From Patiria miniata (lineage: Eukaryota; Echinodermata; Asteroidea; Valvatida; Asterinidae), in the NCBI RefSeq assembly GCF_015706575.1, contig NW_024037074.1:1860001-1924000 (forward strand): a DNA stretch of 64,000 bases, in the 5' to 3' direction. The number at the start of each line of letters is the position of its first letter. Positions within the stretch are counted from its first letter, which is position 1. Below, one piece after another: positions 46,281 to 55,508 of this stretch. The notes beneath the pieces are model-generated. The model had not been told where the DNA came from and made no database searches. It saw only the letters and a list, made by a program, of their open reading frames with translations. The translations under genes were made by a program, and so were the position numbers.

Positions 46281-46423
46281 CTGATTTGATAATTTTACCG
46301 AAGAAACTGGCCTTGTTCTCTCCTATCTTTTCGAGTCCTCGATGGGTAATCCCGAATCCGCTCAGTGAATGGACGTAGTTGTAGGCCCAAACAGATCCAC
46401 GTAGGTCCTCAAACACTTTATAT
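46281..46423 (-). CDS. Exon, PhnD-like substrate-binding-fold protein
   Basis: A 143-nt exon between TCAATGATAG and GTAAGACAAAC. It encodes YKVFEDLRGSVWAYNYVHSL, SGFGITHRGLEKIGENKASF and FGKIIKS. This is the FxDLRGxxWAYNxxxSLSG block of the PhnD-like family, which in bacteria are periplasmic binding proteins of phosphonate importers. The animal role is unknown to me. Upstream exons were not identified in the window. A frameshifted duplicate of this exon lies at 931-1,071. Confidence 0.8.
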
Positions 46424-46479
46424 CTATCATTGAAAAATCATCAATACAAAATGATTAGCTTTGAAATATTTACAAAGAA

Positions 46480-46560
46480 TCAGGGGCTGGGGGAGGGGGG
46501 GGGGATGTCAGGGGAAGAAAAGGGGTTGGGGATTATATTCCCCCCCCCCCAAAAAAAATG
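46480..46560. repeat. G- and C-run low complexity
   Basis: A G-rich run (GGGGGAGGGGGGGGGG) and, 40 bases on, C11 followed by A8. Possible secondary structure, no gene. Confidence 0.7.
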
Positions 46561-46874
46561 GACAAACACACTTTCCCCTTCCCAATTGTCACATTTGTGG
46601 AAGACAGTGTTCTAGTGAAGGTTTGCAGTAACACCATGTAGGCATGCAGAGTCTCTTTTGGGAAGATGTGTGGTTCTGAAAAAAAACCCACATCTTCCCC
46701 CCAAAAAATTCTACATGCTGGTACCGCAAACCTTTACTAAACCATGCCACCACGTAGTTAGACCAAGTAGTTAGCCCTGCAAATTGTCTTGCAAAGATGT
46801 TCAATCAACAAAACTGAGAACATGACAACATCAACTTGATCGTAAGGCAAGGCAGAGACTGATTTCAAATAATA

Positions 46875-47355
46875 TAATAATAATAACGTAAATTTATACT
46901 GCGCCATTATCCGCCATAAATGACACTCATGGCGCAAACAAACATTATATCAAATCAGAAATAACAAAACAATTAAATGTAACTAAACCAGAACATTCTG
47001 AGTGTTCTGAAACACATAGGTCTTTAGGGCAACTTTAAATTCAGAAAGCGATGAGATGTTGCGAATGGCGAGGGGTAGTTTGTTCCAAAGATGAGGACCT
47101 GCGTGAGAAAATGATCGATCACCCCAAGATTTGTGAGTGTGAGGGACAACCAGCAAAGAAGCATCAGAAGATCTCAATCGCCTGGATGGATTGTAAGGAG
47201 TTAATAGGTCTATGTTGTATTCAGGAGCTGAATCATGAAGGCAATGAAAAACAAGCAGTAACAGTTTGTAGTTAATCCGGTCAGCAATGACAACAACCCC
47301 AGAAAGTGAAGAAGAAACTCTGATCAGATGACAACCAACATTTGCCCAGGAAAAA
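46875..47355 (-). mobile_element. LINE 3' end (CR1-like) with tail
   Basis: The minus strand encodes INYKLLLLVFHCLHDSAPEY, TPYNPSRRLRSSDASLLVVP, FSHAGPHLWNKLPLAIRN and ISSLSEFKVALKTYVF. This is the C-terminal region of CR1/Jockey-group LINEs (xYKLLxLxYKxLxxxAPxYL, LRSSxxxLLxVP, WNxLPxxIR, FKxxLKTxLF). It ends downstream in TTATTATTATTAT at 46,870-46,885. 5' truncated. Confidence 0.8.
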
Positions 47356-47771
47356 AAAAAAGGCAACTGATGAACAGAAATCAAATTGTGATTTGTGAAT
47401 AAAAACTTCCATTTGACTTCATTGCTTATCAGATCAAATTGAATATCAAACAGAAGGGAAGTACAGAATTGTTGTATGGGTAAATAAATCAACATCCAGG
47501 GGAAGAACACAATTCATTTTGGAGAAAAAGACAAGAAGGATTGATAGAAAAAGAAAATCTCCTCTTTTTTGGGCTGTTGTCTACATCTACATATACCTTT
47601 GTACAAAGTAATATTAGTACTTCTTTCCATCATCAGTAACATGACCAAATTAAAACCAACTACCAACTACCTGCTCCTCCGTCCAATCACATCCATATAC
47701 TGTCATTATCCCCAAAGCCATTTTCAGGATGTATTCATCAAGTTTATTCCCACGTGACCGGTTGAACCAAT
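47356..47771. other. Intron or intergenic, nothing recognised
   Basis: No gene or repeat identified. Confidence 0.35.
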
Positions 47772-47773
47772 TA

Positions 47774-48461
47774 CAGGATGAGTCAAAAAGAAAGTGACTG
47801 AATTTGAAAAAAATGTTTAAAATATTTAGCTTGTTCCATTTCAATAAAATACGGGTAAAGTACATCTTATTGACTATTAACTGTGAAAATTTCACTTAAA
47901 TTGCATACTCTATTCCCAATTCATGTCTATTTCTATAAAATGATCACAAAACCTAGCTGTCCACCACTTATCAATGACCATATTGCGAACTGATAATACA
48001 TCTCCCATTGAGGACAATGAAACATCCATCGTTTTCCCACCTCCGTGAATGAACCAGAACTTGCAAAGGAAAAGATACAAAAATCACCATCAATATTTCA
48101 AAGAAAGAGAGAGTTGACTTGTTTCTCATATTCAAAACACACAACCTGATAGTAAAAATTGTCTTGATTTCAATCATTAAAATTTCATTTGTACTTGAAT
48201 AGTTGTGTATAATCTGTAAATCTCACTTAGCTCATTTAGCTTTCAATATTATCGCATTCCTTGGACAGCTACACAAATGGGTTCTTTTTAGTAAAACATG
48301 CATAACTTTGGATGGCATGATCAAATTTAGTGATTGGGTTTTTTCAGATGAGTGGAAGAACATGCTCTTTTAAGACATATTTCTTCAGTGTATCTAATTT
48401 GATTGCTTTTTAAGAAAAAATATCTTGAGTGCGGGTCACTTTCTTATTGACTCGCCCACTT
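47774..48461 (-). mobile_element. Tc1/mariner-like relic
   Basis: CAGGATGAGTCAAAAAGAAA at the left end is inverted at the right (GTGGGCGAGTCAATAAGAAA), resembling mariner-group ends, with TA next to the left end. The interior has a minus-strand frame (FWFIHGGGKTMDVSLSSMGD to about 47,970) that could be a degraded transposase piece; this is uncertain. Confidence 0.45.
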
Positions 48462-48839
48462 TAAACACAATGTGAACATGCATCTCTCACACGCTAAACT
48501 TAATTGTCTTCCTTTTCTATCGTCCTCTTTTTTTTCTGTCTTTTCTTCTTGTACGGTAGCCCTCACATTGAGTGGCATTTATGCCTTGTGAAGGAACGAC
48601 TTGCATAAAAAAACAATTACATGTACACAATATGCATGTTTAATCTGGAGCCAATCATTAAAACTGAAACAAATTCAATTCTCAGATTTCATGTCAATGC
48701 AAGTAGTGAAACTGACTAACATGCATCTGCTTTGGTTACAGGAACTAATACCACAAGATAGTCACATGCATTAAAATTGGACAGAAATGTGGGGGGGGGG
48801 GAGAGAAGGAGAGAAAAGAAAAAGAAACTTTCTGTTTCA

Positions 48840-48933
48840 ATTACACTTTGTTTAAAGTCTTGCAATCCCTGTAAGTATAAATCTGGAGTGATCTTGAAAT
48901 AGAGAAGAACATTCTTTGCTGCATCTGAATAAA
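48840..48933 (+). promoter_or_regulatory. GPCR core promoter and 5' leader
   Basis: TATAAAT at 48,876-48,882, followed by CTGGAGTGATCTTGAAATAG and GCATCTGAATAAAATG. Almost the same string occurs in front of the pseudogene copy (TATAAAA at 57,824-57,830, CTGGAGTGATCTTGAAATAG). The conserved TATA-to-start spacing suggests transcription starts about 30 bases after 48,876. Confidence 0.6.
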
Positions 48934-49026
48934 ATGTCGCTCACTGAGCTCAATGCTACATTGTGCATGAACTATGGTAGATGGCTACCAAAACACCTCC
49001 ACTCCATCAACTGGGTGGAAAACTGA
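48934..49026 (+). CDS. Overlapping upstream ORF of the GPCR transcript
   Basis: ATG at 48,934 opens 30 codons (MSLTELNATLCMNYGRWLPK...) and ends at TGA 49,024-49,026, in a different frame from the receptor and overlapping its start. If the transcript starts at the TATA-predicted site, ribosomes meet this ATG first. The pseudogene copy lacks it. It could damp translation, or the receptor might start elsewhere. Confidence 0.4.
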   Translation: MSLTELNATLCMNYGRWLPKHLHSINWVEN

Positions 49027-50227
49027 CGTTGAAAAGCATCTTGAGAACTATTACATGAGTAGAGAAAGAACTGAGCAAATATCATGGTTAAGTGCTGAAA
49101 TCATTGCACCAATTGGCCTCTGCTTAAACTTTGTCTTTCTCTTCACAGTCATTCAAGTGAAGTCCATGCGTACAATCATCAACATCTACTTATCCAATCT
49201 GGCTGTGGCTGACTCCCTCTACCTTATAACTTACTTCATAATTGCACTGTTTTCACCTATAAAGTCCAACTTATTGGTCAAAAAGGCAATATTCAGTATC
49301 CAAAGCACGTTCCTCGCTACTTCTAATTTCTTTGTGGTTACCATAGCAGCTGAGAGATTCTCTGCAGTATGCAATCCTATAACGTTCAAAGAAAAAGCCT
49401 CTAAATCTCGAGCAGCAAAGATATCAGCAGGACTCTGGGTGCCAACAATTATTGTTGGTGTGATTCTGATTTTCGTACCATTAACAGACGCTGTCTTCTA
49501 TAAAGTCAACCTTGGGATTCTTTCCATTATTAACATTGCCTCTTTGATAGCAACTCTTGCTTTGTACATCTATGTAGTACTGAAAGTGTGCAAGCAATCA
49601 GCCCTGTTTCCGAACCGTCCCAAGCGAGCAGGCAAGGTCCTCTGCATGGTTATCATCAACACTGCTGTTTTCTTCATTCTGAACTCACTGTACACTGCAG
49701 CTTCAATTATGACAATTCATGTACTTGTAGTGGCATCAAAGTATACTTCAACTGCTCAGATTGTTGCCAATCTGGAACTTTCAGAGACAATAAATATTCT
49801 GATTATATGCATTGCAATTTTGCAACTGACCAATAGCTCAATTAATTCCCTGGTCTACAGTGCCACAAACGCTGACTTTCGTGAAGCTGTAGTCAAGGCT
49901 TTCTCATTCCTGAAACTGTGCTGTCGTTGTTGCCCAAGACAGAATCCCAGCCGACCATCGCAGCCAGGGAAGCAGATTGAGCTTCATGTGATTCCGCGGG
50001 CAGAAAATGACCAAGAGCACCGTGCTGCCAGGCCAAGCAGCAGCAAGCCACCAAGCCAAGGGCATGCACAACACACAGAGAGTCAGAAGTCACTGGACAG
50101 CTGTCAAGAACAATGTTCCAGGCAAAGCAGCAGCAAGGCATCCATGCACAGTCTGCAGCATGTTCAAGTGCATGTTGAGGTACATGCAGAACCAGCAGGG
50201 ACCCCAGCGCTTGCAAGTTCTCATTAG
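48974..50227 (+). CDS. Atypical rhodopsin-class G protein-coupled receptor, intronless
   Basis: A 417-residue, seven-helix plasma-membrane receptor; ligand unknown. Short N-terminus with one sequon (N7). TM1 about 38-62 (GLCLNFVF, N1.50), TM2 about 68-93 (LSNLAVAD, D2.50), TM3 about 108-130, TM4 about 148-170 (W154), TM5 about 182-205, TM6 about 221-250, TM7 about 273-295. Several hallmarks are altered: ERF in place of DRY, NSLVY in place of NPxxY, no CWxP in TM6, no proline in TM5, and no cysteine near TM3 or in the very short second extracellular loop, so the usual disulfide is absent. Helix 8 ends in CCRCC (316-320), a probable palmitoylation site. The C-tail is Ser/Gln/His-rich with repeats that continue past the stop. 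A truncated paralogue lies 9 kb downstream. Subfamily not assigned. The start was chosen as the first in-frame ATG. Confidence 0.85.
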   Translation: MVDGYQNTSTPSTGWKTDVEKHLENYYMSRERTEQISWLSAEIIAPIGLCLNFVFLFTVIQVKSMRTIINIYLSNLAVADSLYLITYFIIALFSPIKSNLLVKKAIFSIQSTFLATSNFFVVTIAAERFSAVCNPITFKEKASKSRAAKISAGLWVPTIIVGVILIFVPLTDAVFYKVNLGILSIINIASLIATLALYIYVVLKVCKQSALFPNRPKRAGKVLCMVIINTAVFFILNSLYTAASIMTIHVLVVASKYTSTAQIVANLELSETINILIICIAILQLTNSSINSLVYSATNADFREAVVKAFSFLKLCCRCCPRQNPSRPSQPGKQIELHVIPRAENDQEHRAARPSSSKPPSQGHAQHTESQKSLDSCQEQCSRQSSSKASMHSLQHVQVHVEVHAEPAGTPALASSH

Positions 50228-50530
50228 GAACAATGCTCTAGTCTGACTGACTGCAAGCCATCCATACAAGGGGAACAGTGTGTACATCCAGAACCAGCAG
50301 AGAGCCAGCAGTCACTTGCAAGTACTCAGGAACAATGTCCTGGGCTGACTGGCACCGAGCCATCAGCACAAGGGCAGCAGTATGCACATCCAGAACCAGA
50401 AGGGATCTAATCTTTGGAAAGTTGTCAAGAACAATGTTCACTGGTACCTGATAAGTGCAAGCTGTCTTTAAGGGCAGCAGTGTGTAGAGTGAGTGCTGCT
50501 TTTGAACTTGCTGTGTTCAAAGTGTAGAGC
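50228..50530 (+). other. In-frame continuation of the GPCR tail repeats beyond the stop
   Basis: After TAG (50,225-50,227) the same frame stays open 60 codons to TAA (50,408-50,410) and then about 38 more. The residues repeat the coded tail: SLDSCQEQC before the stop, then STQEQCPGL and SLESCQEQCSL after it. The nucleotide word (C/T)A(A/G)GAACAATG starts at 50,105, 50,225, 50,327 and 50,426. The stop codon occupies the place of the repeat's glutamine codon. Confidence 0.7.
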
Positions 50531-52034
50531 AGATTTAAGGCCGTTTCATACATGTTCTTCATTGGAATGCCAATTAAGTAGATTTGACATCGAGAAACAT
50601 TAACAACACAATATAATGGAGTTGAAATGTGTTTTACTTCAGCGAATTGCCAATACATGTACGCACCATGACATCAGTAATGTGCAGGCCCGCCCAGAGC
50701 AGATTGCAACCAACTATCAGTAAAGGGAACAGCTGGTATTCATGCAATGTATGTATGTAAAAGGTTCAGAAATTAACAAATCCTAAATAGTTTAATTATT
50801 TGAATCAAACTTTTGTTCGTGTTTAAAGGTAGAGTAGATCATTTGCAGCTATCCAAAAGGTAACTGACAAAATTATTGTTAAAGGCTTTTGGTTTTAATG
50901 GCACTAAACTCCCTGCGAAATCATTCTTTCTGACATGCTGTCATTTTGAAGGCAACAATGAAAGAAAGCCATTTCCAACAATGCATCATGTTAGTTCATG
51001 TAGTTGGTTTGTAAATTCGGTGAATCCATGAATATGTGCGCGCAAGCGTCGACACGACGCACACGCACACTAGGTTGCTATTATATGTCAGTTCAGTGCA
51101 TGACATCGCGTAGCTGCAATTGACTGAATGAGAATGTGTCCCTGGGGCTGAATTCGGACGCAATATAAAACATGACTCAGCAACTTTTGAATTGAACCTG
51201 AGATCTTAGAGTATATGTTTGGAATATACTGCATTCACAGAGCTAAAACTTCATCATGTTAGTTGTTAAGCACCTGTTTTTAGATTTTGAGCACTGTTGT
51301 AGCTTCAAATGAAAAAAAAAATGCACAAATGACAAATGATCTACCCTTCCTTTTAATGAGCTTGTGTACTAACATATGGAATTCCTGAAATTTTTTCACT
51401 GTAAATAAAGGTTTTTTATAAGTGCCTTTGAAACAGATTTTGAGGTTTTTATTTTAGGAACTATATTCCAAGTCTTTGGATGTTTCAGGCTTTAAAATAT
51501 TTTTTAATGAAGTTCCATATTCATGAGCAATACAGCGATGTCATGAGCTGGAACTTCAGTGTCACTGCTGTTTGAGGGGAAAGGAATGTTAACAAAAGTA
51601 TTTTGATCAAGTTTGATGTGACTGCTGCGTTCATTAGCACATAGCATGCAGCCAATGAGATACTTAAATGTACAAAGTTGTACACATGTATAATGCAATG
51701 AATTCTAGGTTCATAAATTATACAGAAAATCCCAAAGCTGTAAAGTGTAAAATACCTACATGTAAATCAACATCACAGCAACATTAGAAACAATTGTGAA
51801 CATGAGCACGGGCATTGCAAAAAAGTGTGCGTAAAATGTGGTCATTACTTTCATACAAACACAGGGCTGGGATATTTCATGTTTTAGTGAAATTCATTTT
51901 ACAGCCTTTTGATTCTGTTATTAACAGACCTTGATAAATCCCAAGCATGGAGCACAATACATACATACTCCTAAGAAGGCACAAACTGTATGGTTATTGT
52001 TATTGAGGGTTCAATATTTAGGGAGCAAACTCAC
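50531..52034. other. Intergenic, nothing recognised
   Basis: Probable 3' region of the receptor (AATAAAGG at 51,403), a CG-rich patch with GCACACGCACACTAGG near 51,060, otherwise AT-rich. Confidence 0.35.
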
Positions 52035-52097
52035 CGCAAATCCAAAGTGTCTTGGGAGATTTTGGATCTCAATCTTGAAGATCTCTGAGGTGAAGTG
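52035..52097 (-). CDS. TRMT2A: Isolated exon of TRMT2A (start of RRM domain)
   Basis: A 63-nt exon, phase 0, between GACACAACAG and GTGAGTTTGC. It reads HFTSEIFKIEIQNLPRHFGF-A, matching the first strand and helix of the RRM of TRMT2A (vertebrate FTSEIFKxxxxNxPR). In TRMT2A this precedes the VTPLW and YRNKCEF exons, yet here it lies downstream of them on the same strand. No following RRM exon was found. It is either a displaced fragment, a second copy, or an assembly artefact. Confidence 0.65.
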
Positions 52098-53871
52098 CTG
52101 TTGTGTCAGATAGTGATTTAAGGATCCTTATGGCAGCACCAGTCACTGGTACGTCAGAGGTGCTGGTGGAATGGTTATCTTGTGGGTCAAGACCTGATGC
52201 ACAAATGAACAAATTAAAAAAGTTGATATGGCTAGAGCTATATTGTCAAGGTCTTCACCCAAAACAATTACATGGGAACAATCTGACAATAGCCGTAGCC
52301 ATAGCTCTAGAAGCGCGTTTCAGACACAGTCTAAGTAACAGATCAACAAAGTTGCAAGTTATGCATTAGGAGCATCTGATTCCAAATGTATACCAATCTT
52401 TGTACATACATGTTGCACAATGTGGATAATTTTATTTGAAGACCAAATAAAGTGCTGTTTTTTGTTCGAAGTTTCTTGAAAAACCCTTTAGTAAGGAGAA
52501 ATGCATTGTATAGACTTTTTTTGCTGCAGAGCACAGATATATAATATATGAGACCATTGTAGGCTTTAGATGTACAGTATGGGATTTAAGTCTGGTGTAT
52601 TAAAGGTGTCTTCACAGCTACTAGCTGGAAACAATGCAGTTGATAGTTAAAGTCAGCAATGTGTTCCCCACTTCTGTCAATAGAGCGTGTAAGTTGACCT
52701 CAAAAACCTAGGTGATTTTACTAGGTTTATCCAGTCAAGGGCAAAGAATGGGTTCTGAACAAGAAAAAAAATCATTACAATTTACAACACATTCAAAAAA
52801 TATTGCAAGTTGATTACTATAGTAAATTGAAGAAATGTGGACCTCCACTTCCGTTCATTGGGTGAATTCAAACACAGGAGTCCGTGGCTAGACTAGTCAG
52901 TGTTTGGTACCAAGATGTTCACATGAAAAGTGAATGTGAACTGGCGAGACTTGCATGCTCTATAATTGTACATAATCTGTGTAGCACCACTAGTCTGTTG
53001 TATTACATTATGAGCTCCATGTCTGTATGATGTTTAAATGCAAAGCAATATTCTAATATTTCTTTTAGATGGACTCAAGGGTACCTAGAATTTGGGTAAT
53101 TGAAAAATCAATGCTGTAAAATATGAATGTCGTTGTAAAGTTAGCATCATACAAGATGTATCTTAATTTGAACAGTATCCGAGGAATTGCTGCTTTTTAT
53201 ATGTTCATTAAAGCTGCTATTTCCTTGTGTAATTCAACACTCTAAACACAAATCATATAGAAATGTACTATCACCAAATCAGTGTTTGAGCTCTTACGTC
53301 TTTCTGACACCTAGTAATATTTGAAAAAAAAATTGCAGGGCAAACCCTGTTTCTAAAAGTCACGTCCTTTTTATAGGACAAACAAATTTGCGTGTAAAAG
53401 CAAGATCAGTGATAAAATAAATAAAAGTGTACACTACCAGGTAGCAACATTTAAATAAACAGTGATTTTCCTGAATTTTTTTATTTAAAATCTAAATCTT
53501 GCTTGTACAAATGTAATTGTTGAAAAATCCCTATTGAGTAAAAGAGCTTGCTGGTCAATGTTGAAAGTACAAACATATACCCTCAATATTCATGCCACAA
53601 AAGTAAGCCAGCATATTGGTCAGCAAAGGGATGACAAGGGTTTAAGTCTTTTGTGGCTTGTTTCTTTCTTTTCAATAATTAATTCCTGACAGACATAATA
53701 GACAATGCACAATATGTACACCTGTCAATCTTTCTGTGTGTTGCATTCTGATTGGTTGAAATTGATCAGCATTAGCTACTAATAGGCCACACCCCTTGAC
53801 AGCCAATCCAATCAAACATAAAAGCTGATTTACGTCTTTTTCCAAAATGAAACTTCAGAGGAAATACTTAC
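52098..53871. other. Intron or intergenic, nothing recognised
   Basis: AT-rich, with no repeat or exon that I can support. Confidence 0.35.
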
Positions 53872-53907
53872 CTTTGTAAGCGCCAAGCCGGAAACCAACA
53901 GTGTTAT
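53872..53907 (-). CDS. TRMT2A: TRMT2A exon (DNTVGFRLGAYKG)
   Basis: A 36-nt exon between TTTTCATTGACAG and GTAAGTATTT. With the G left by the preceding exon it encodes DNTVGFRLGAYK(G), the conserved TRMT2A/TrmA-like block DNTVGxRLGxYKG that follows YRNKCEF. Phases on both sides fit. The catalytic methyltransferase part that should follow is not seen in the window. Confidence 0.8.
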
Positions 53908-54167
53908 CTGTCAATGAAAATAATAAGACATGATACTGAAACTATTGCACAATTTATCCAGGGCCAAGTTTCATGAAGACCTGACAAGAAATAAGGGGAA
54001 TAACTGAGAAAAAAATTCCCGAACTTTCTGTTCAGCTTTCATAACAGGTGCATTAAGTACATGTGTGCACACTTTATATCCAGGCGAGGGGGTACTTGTG
54101 AACGGAGCGCATACACACACAAAATGAAGAGATTGCATAAATAAAAATAAATGCCAGTTTCACTCAC

Positions 54168-54231
54168 CGATGCCATCTACACTCTTGCCGATGGTAAACT
54201 CACACTTGTTGCGATAACTCTCTAATACTGT
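54168..54231 (-). CDS. TRMT2A: TRMT2A exon (YRNKCEF)
   Basis: A 64-nt exon between ACACTAACAG and GTGAGTGAAAC. It encodes TVLESYRNKCEFTIGKSVDG-I. YRNKCEF is the signature of the TrmA/TRMT2 family, whose members methylate U54 of the tRNA T-loop. Phase 0 in, phase 1 out, which joins exactly to the 53,872 exon. Confidence 0.85.
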
Positions 54232-54554
54232 CTGTTAGTGTGCAAACAAACAATGAAAATGAAAGGAACAAATCAGACATCTCCAATGTCAGGAATATTT
54301 ACCCCACAAAAGATTCACATGCTGTATAGTTTATCTAACAAGAAATCCAGGTTGAAATATAAATTTAGTACAAGTAAGGTGACTCTATCTATCTACCCGA
54401 GTTCAAAGATCACACCAGTCAAGCTAACCTAACACTATGTGCCAAAGTGAACTATCATTCAGATTATAATTCATAAAATCATTCACAATACTAAAATAAA
54501 TTTAAATAAAATCTATATTTTTATCAACAAATATTTGTCACCTAGCTTACTCAC

Positions 54555-54603
54555 CGATGGCTTAATTGGCTCCAACTCACATTCCATCCTACTGTGGTTC
54601 TTC
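54555..54603 (-). CDS. TRMT2A: TRMT2A exon (ECELEPIKPS)
   Basis: A 49-nt exon between TTTGATTGACAG and GTGAGTAAGC encoding KNHSRMECELEPIKPS. It corresponds to the vertebrate CCPLEGxxPSP stretch preceding YRNKCEF and joins in phase (AG|G) to the 55,359 exon. Confidence 0.75.
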
Positions 54604-54639
54604 CTGTCAATCAAATGAAGAGTGTGCTATTAAACATGA

Positions 54640-55024
54640 GGGTGTGGGTTCGAATCCCACTCCAACAGGCTTGTGAATTTCTTGTGGTAACCAAAGCTAT
54701 ATATGCACAAGATTCAAACTGGCCCACTAACCTTTGCAAGCTCTGTTATTGAGTGGTTAAGATGCCTGCTTGCAGAATCTTTGCTCGTAAGCTCTCAGAC
54801 AGCACTGAATATACAGTGCATTCAAATTTACATTGGTGAAGGTCAAAACCAGGTATTCACATTCACAACTCCCCTATGTAAACAATTAATTAAACTCATT
54901 GATTGTGGCACCTGCTATATCAGATTGGGACCAGCCAGCCAACCCCAGCAAGCCTGGTGGTCAAGTAGTTGAGACATCTGCACTAGGAAGCAGGAGATTG
55001 TTGGTGCGAGTCTCATTCGAGCAG
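54640..55024 (+). repeat. Degenerate tRNA-like module remnants in an intron
   Basis: A B box GGTTCGAATCC at 54,648-54,658 without a clear A box, an A-box-like ATTGAGTGGTTAAGATGC at 54,749, and a module at 54,955-55,024 (TGGTCAAGTAG, AGCAGGAGATTG, GGTGCGAGTCTC). They resemble the cores of the foldback elements, without preserved arms. Confidence 0.4.
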
Positions 55025-55358
55025 CTTATGAATTGTGAAGTTTTGGTTTTGTGTTCATTTTTCTGCTTTTTGTTTGTAAACATTTTTTTAACCAACTTCC
55101 CCCCCCCCCCTTTTAATCTTTGGGACTTTTGTGTGTGGAAGGGAAGTTTATTTCAGAAATTGGCTAAAACTTTGCCGAGTTTTAACCGATTCTCAAGAAA
55201 ATGAGGTATCATTTCCTGGACTTTTAATGAAATTTCAGGGCAGCTGTACATGTAAGTCCACTTGCCAGAAAACTGTGTCTGGAAACAGTTTTTTGTCAAC
55301 GAAGATCACATTTCCATTCTGGCCCACAACCATCCCGTGTCTTTGGTGAGTAGCTCAC

Positions 55359-55508
55359 CTTTGTTGCTTCAGCCAGGGAGACATCTCCCCAATGTTCCAT
55401 TGCAGCATCTTGGATAAATTCCTCAGAAACTCCCTGGTGTTGGTCTATTTGGTGGATAGCTGGTCCTCATACGGCTGGTTCCACAGTGGAGTCACCATGT
55501 TGTTTAAC
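55359..55508 (-). CDS. TRMT2A: TRMT2A exon (VTPLW) with in-frame TAG
   Basis: A 150-nt exon between CCAATCTACAG and GTGAGCTAC. It encodes LNNMVTPLWNQPYEDQLSTK, a TAG, then TNTREFLRNLSKMLQWNIGE and MSPWLKQQ(R). It matches vertebrate TRMT2A VTPLWxxPYxEQLxxKQ...LLPWLxEQR without gaps. The TAG stands where vertebrates have glutamine, so a single CAG-to-TAG transition explains it. Splice sites and phase (2 out) are intact. With the missing catalytic exons this suggests a recently disabled or incomplete gene, or a sequence error. Confidence 0.7.

Noticed and set aside
46983-47510. 175-codon host gene on the minus strand
   Set aside because: LRSSxASLLVVP and WNKLPLAIRN are LINE post-RT motifs, and an ATT-type tail follows.
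47971-48177. Host exon upstream of the PhnD-like gene
   Set aside because: It lies between mariner-like inverted ends and does not match the family N-terminus; more likely transposon relic.
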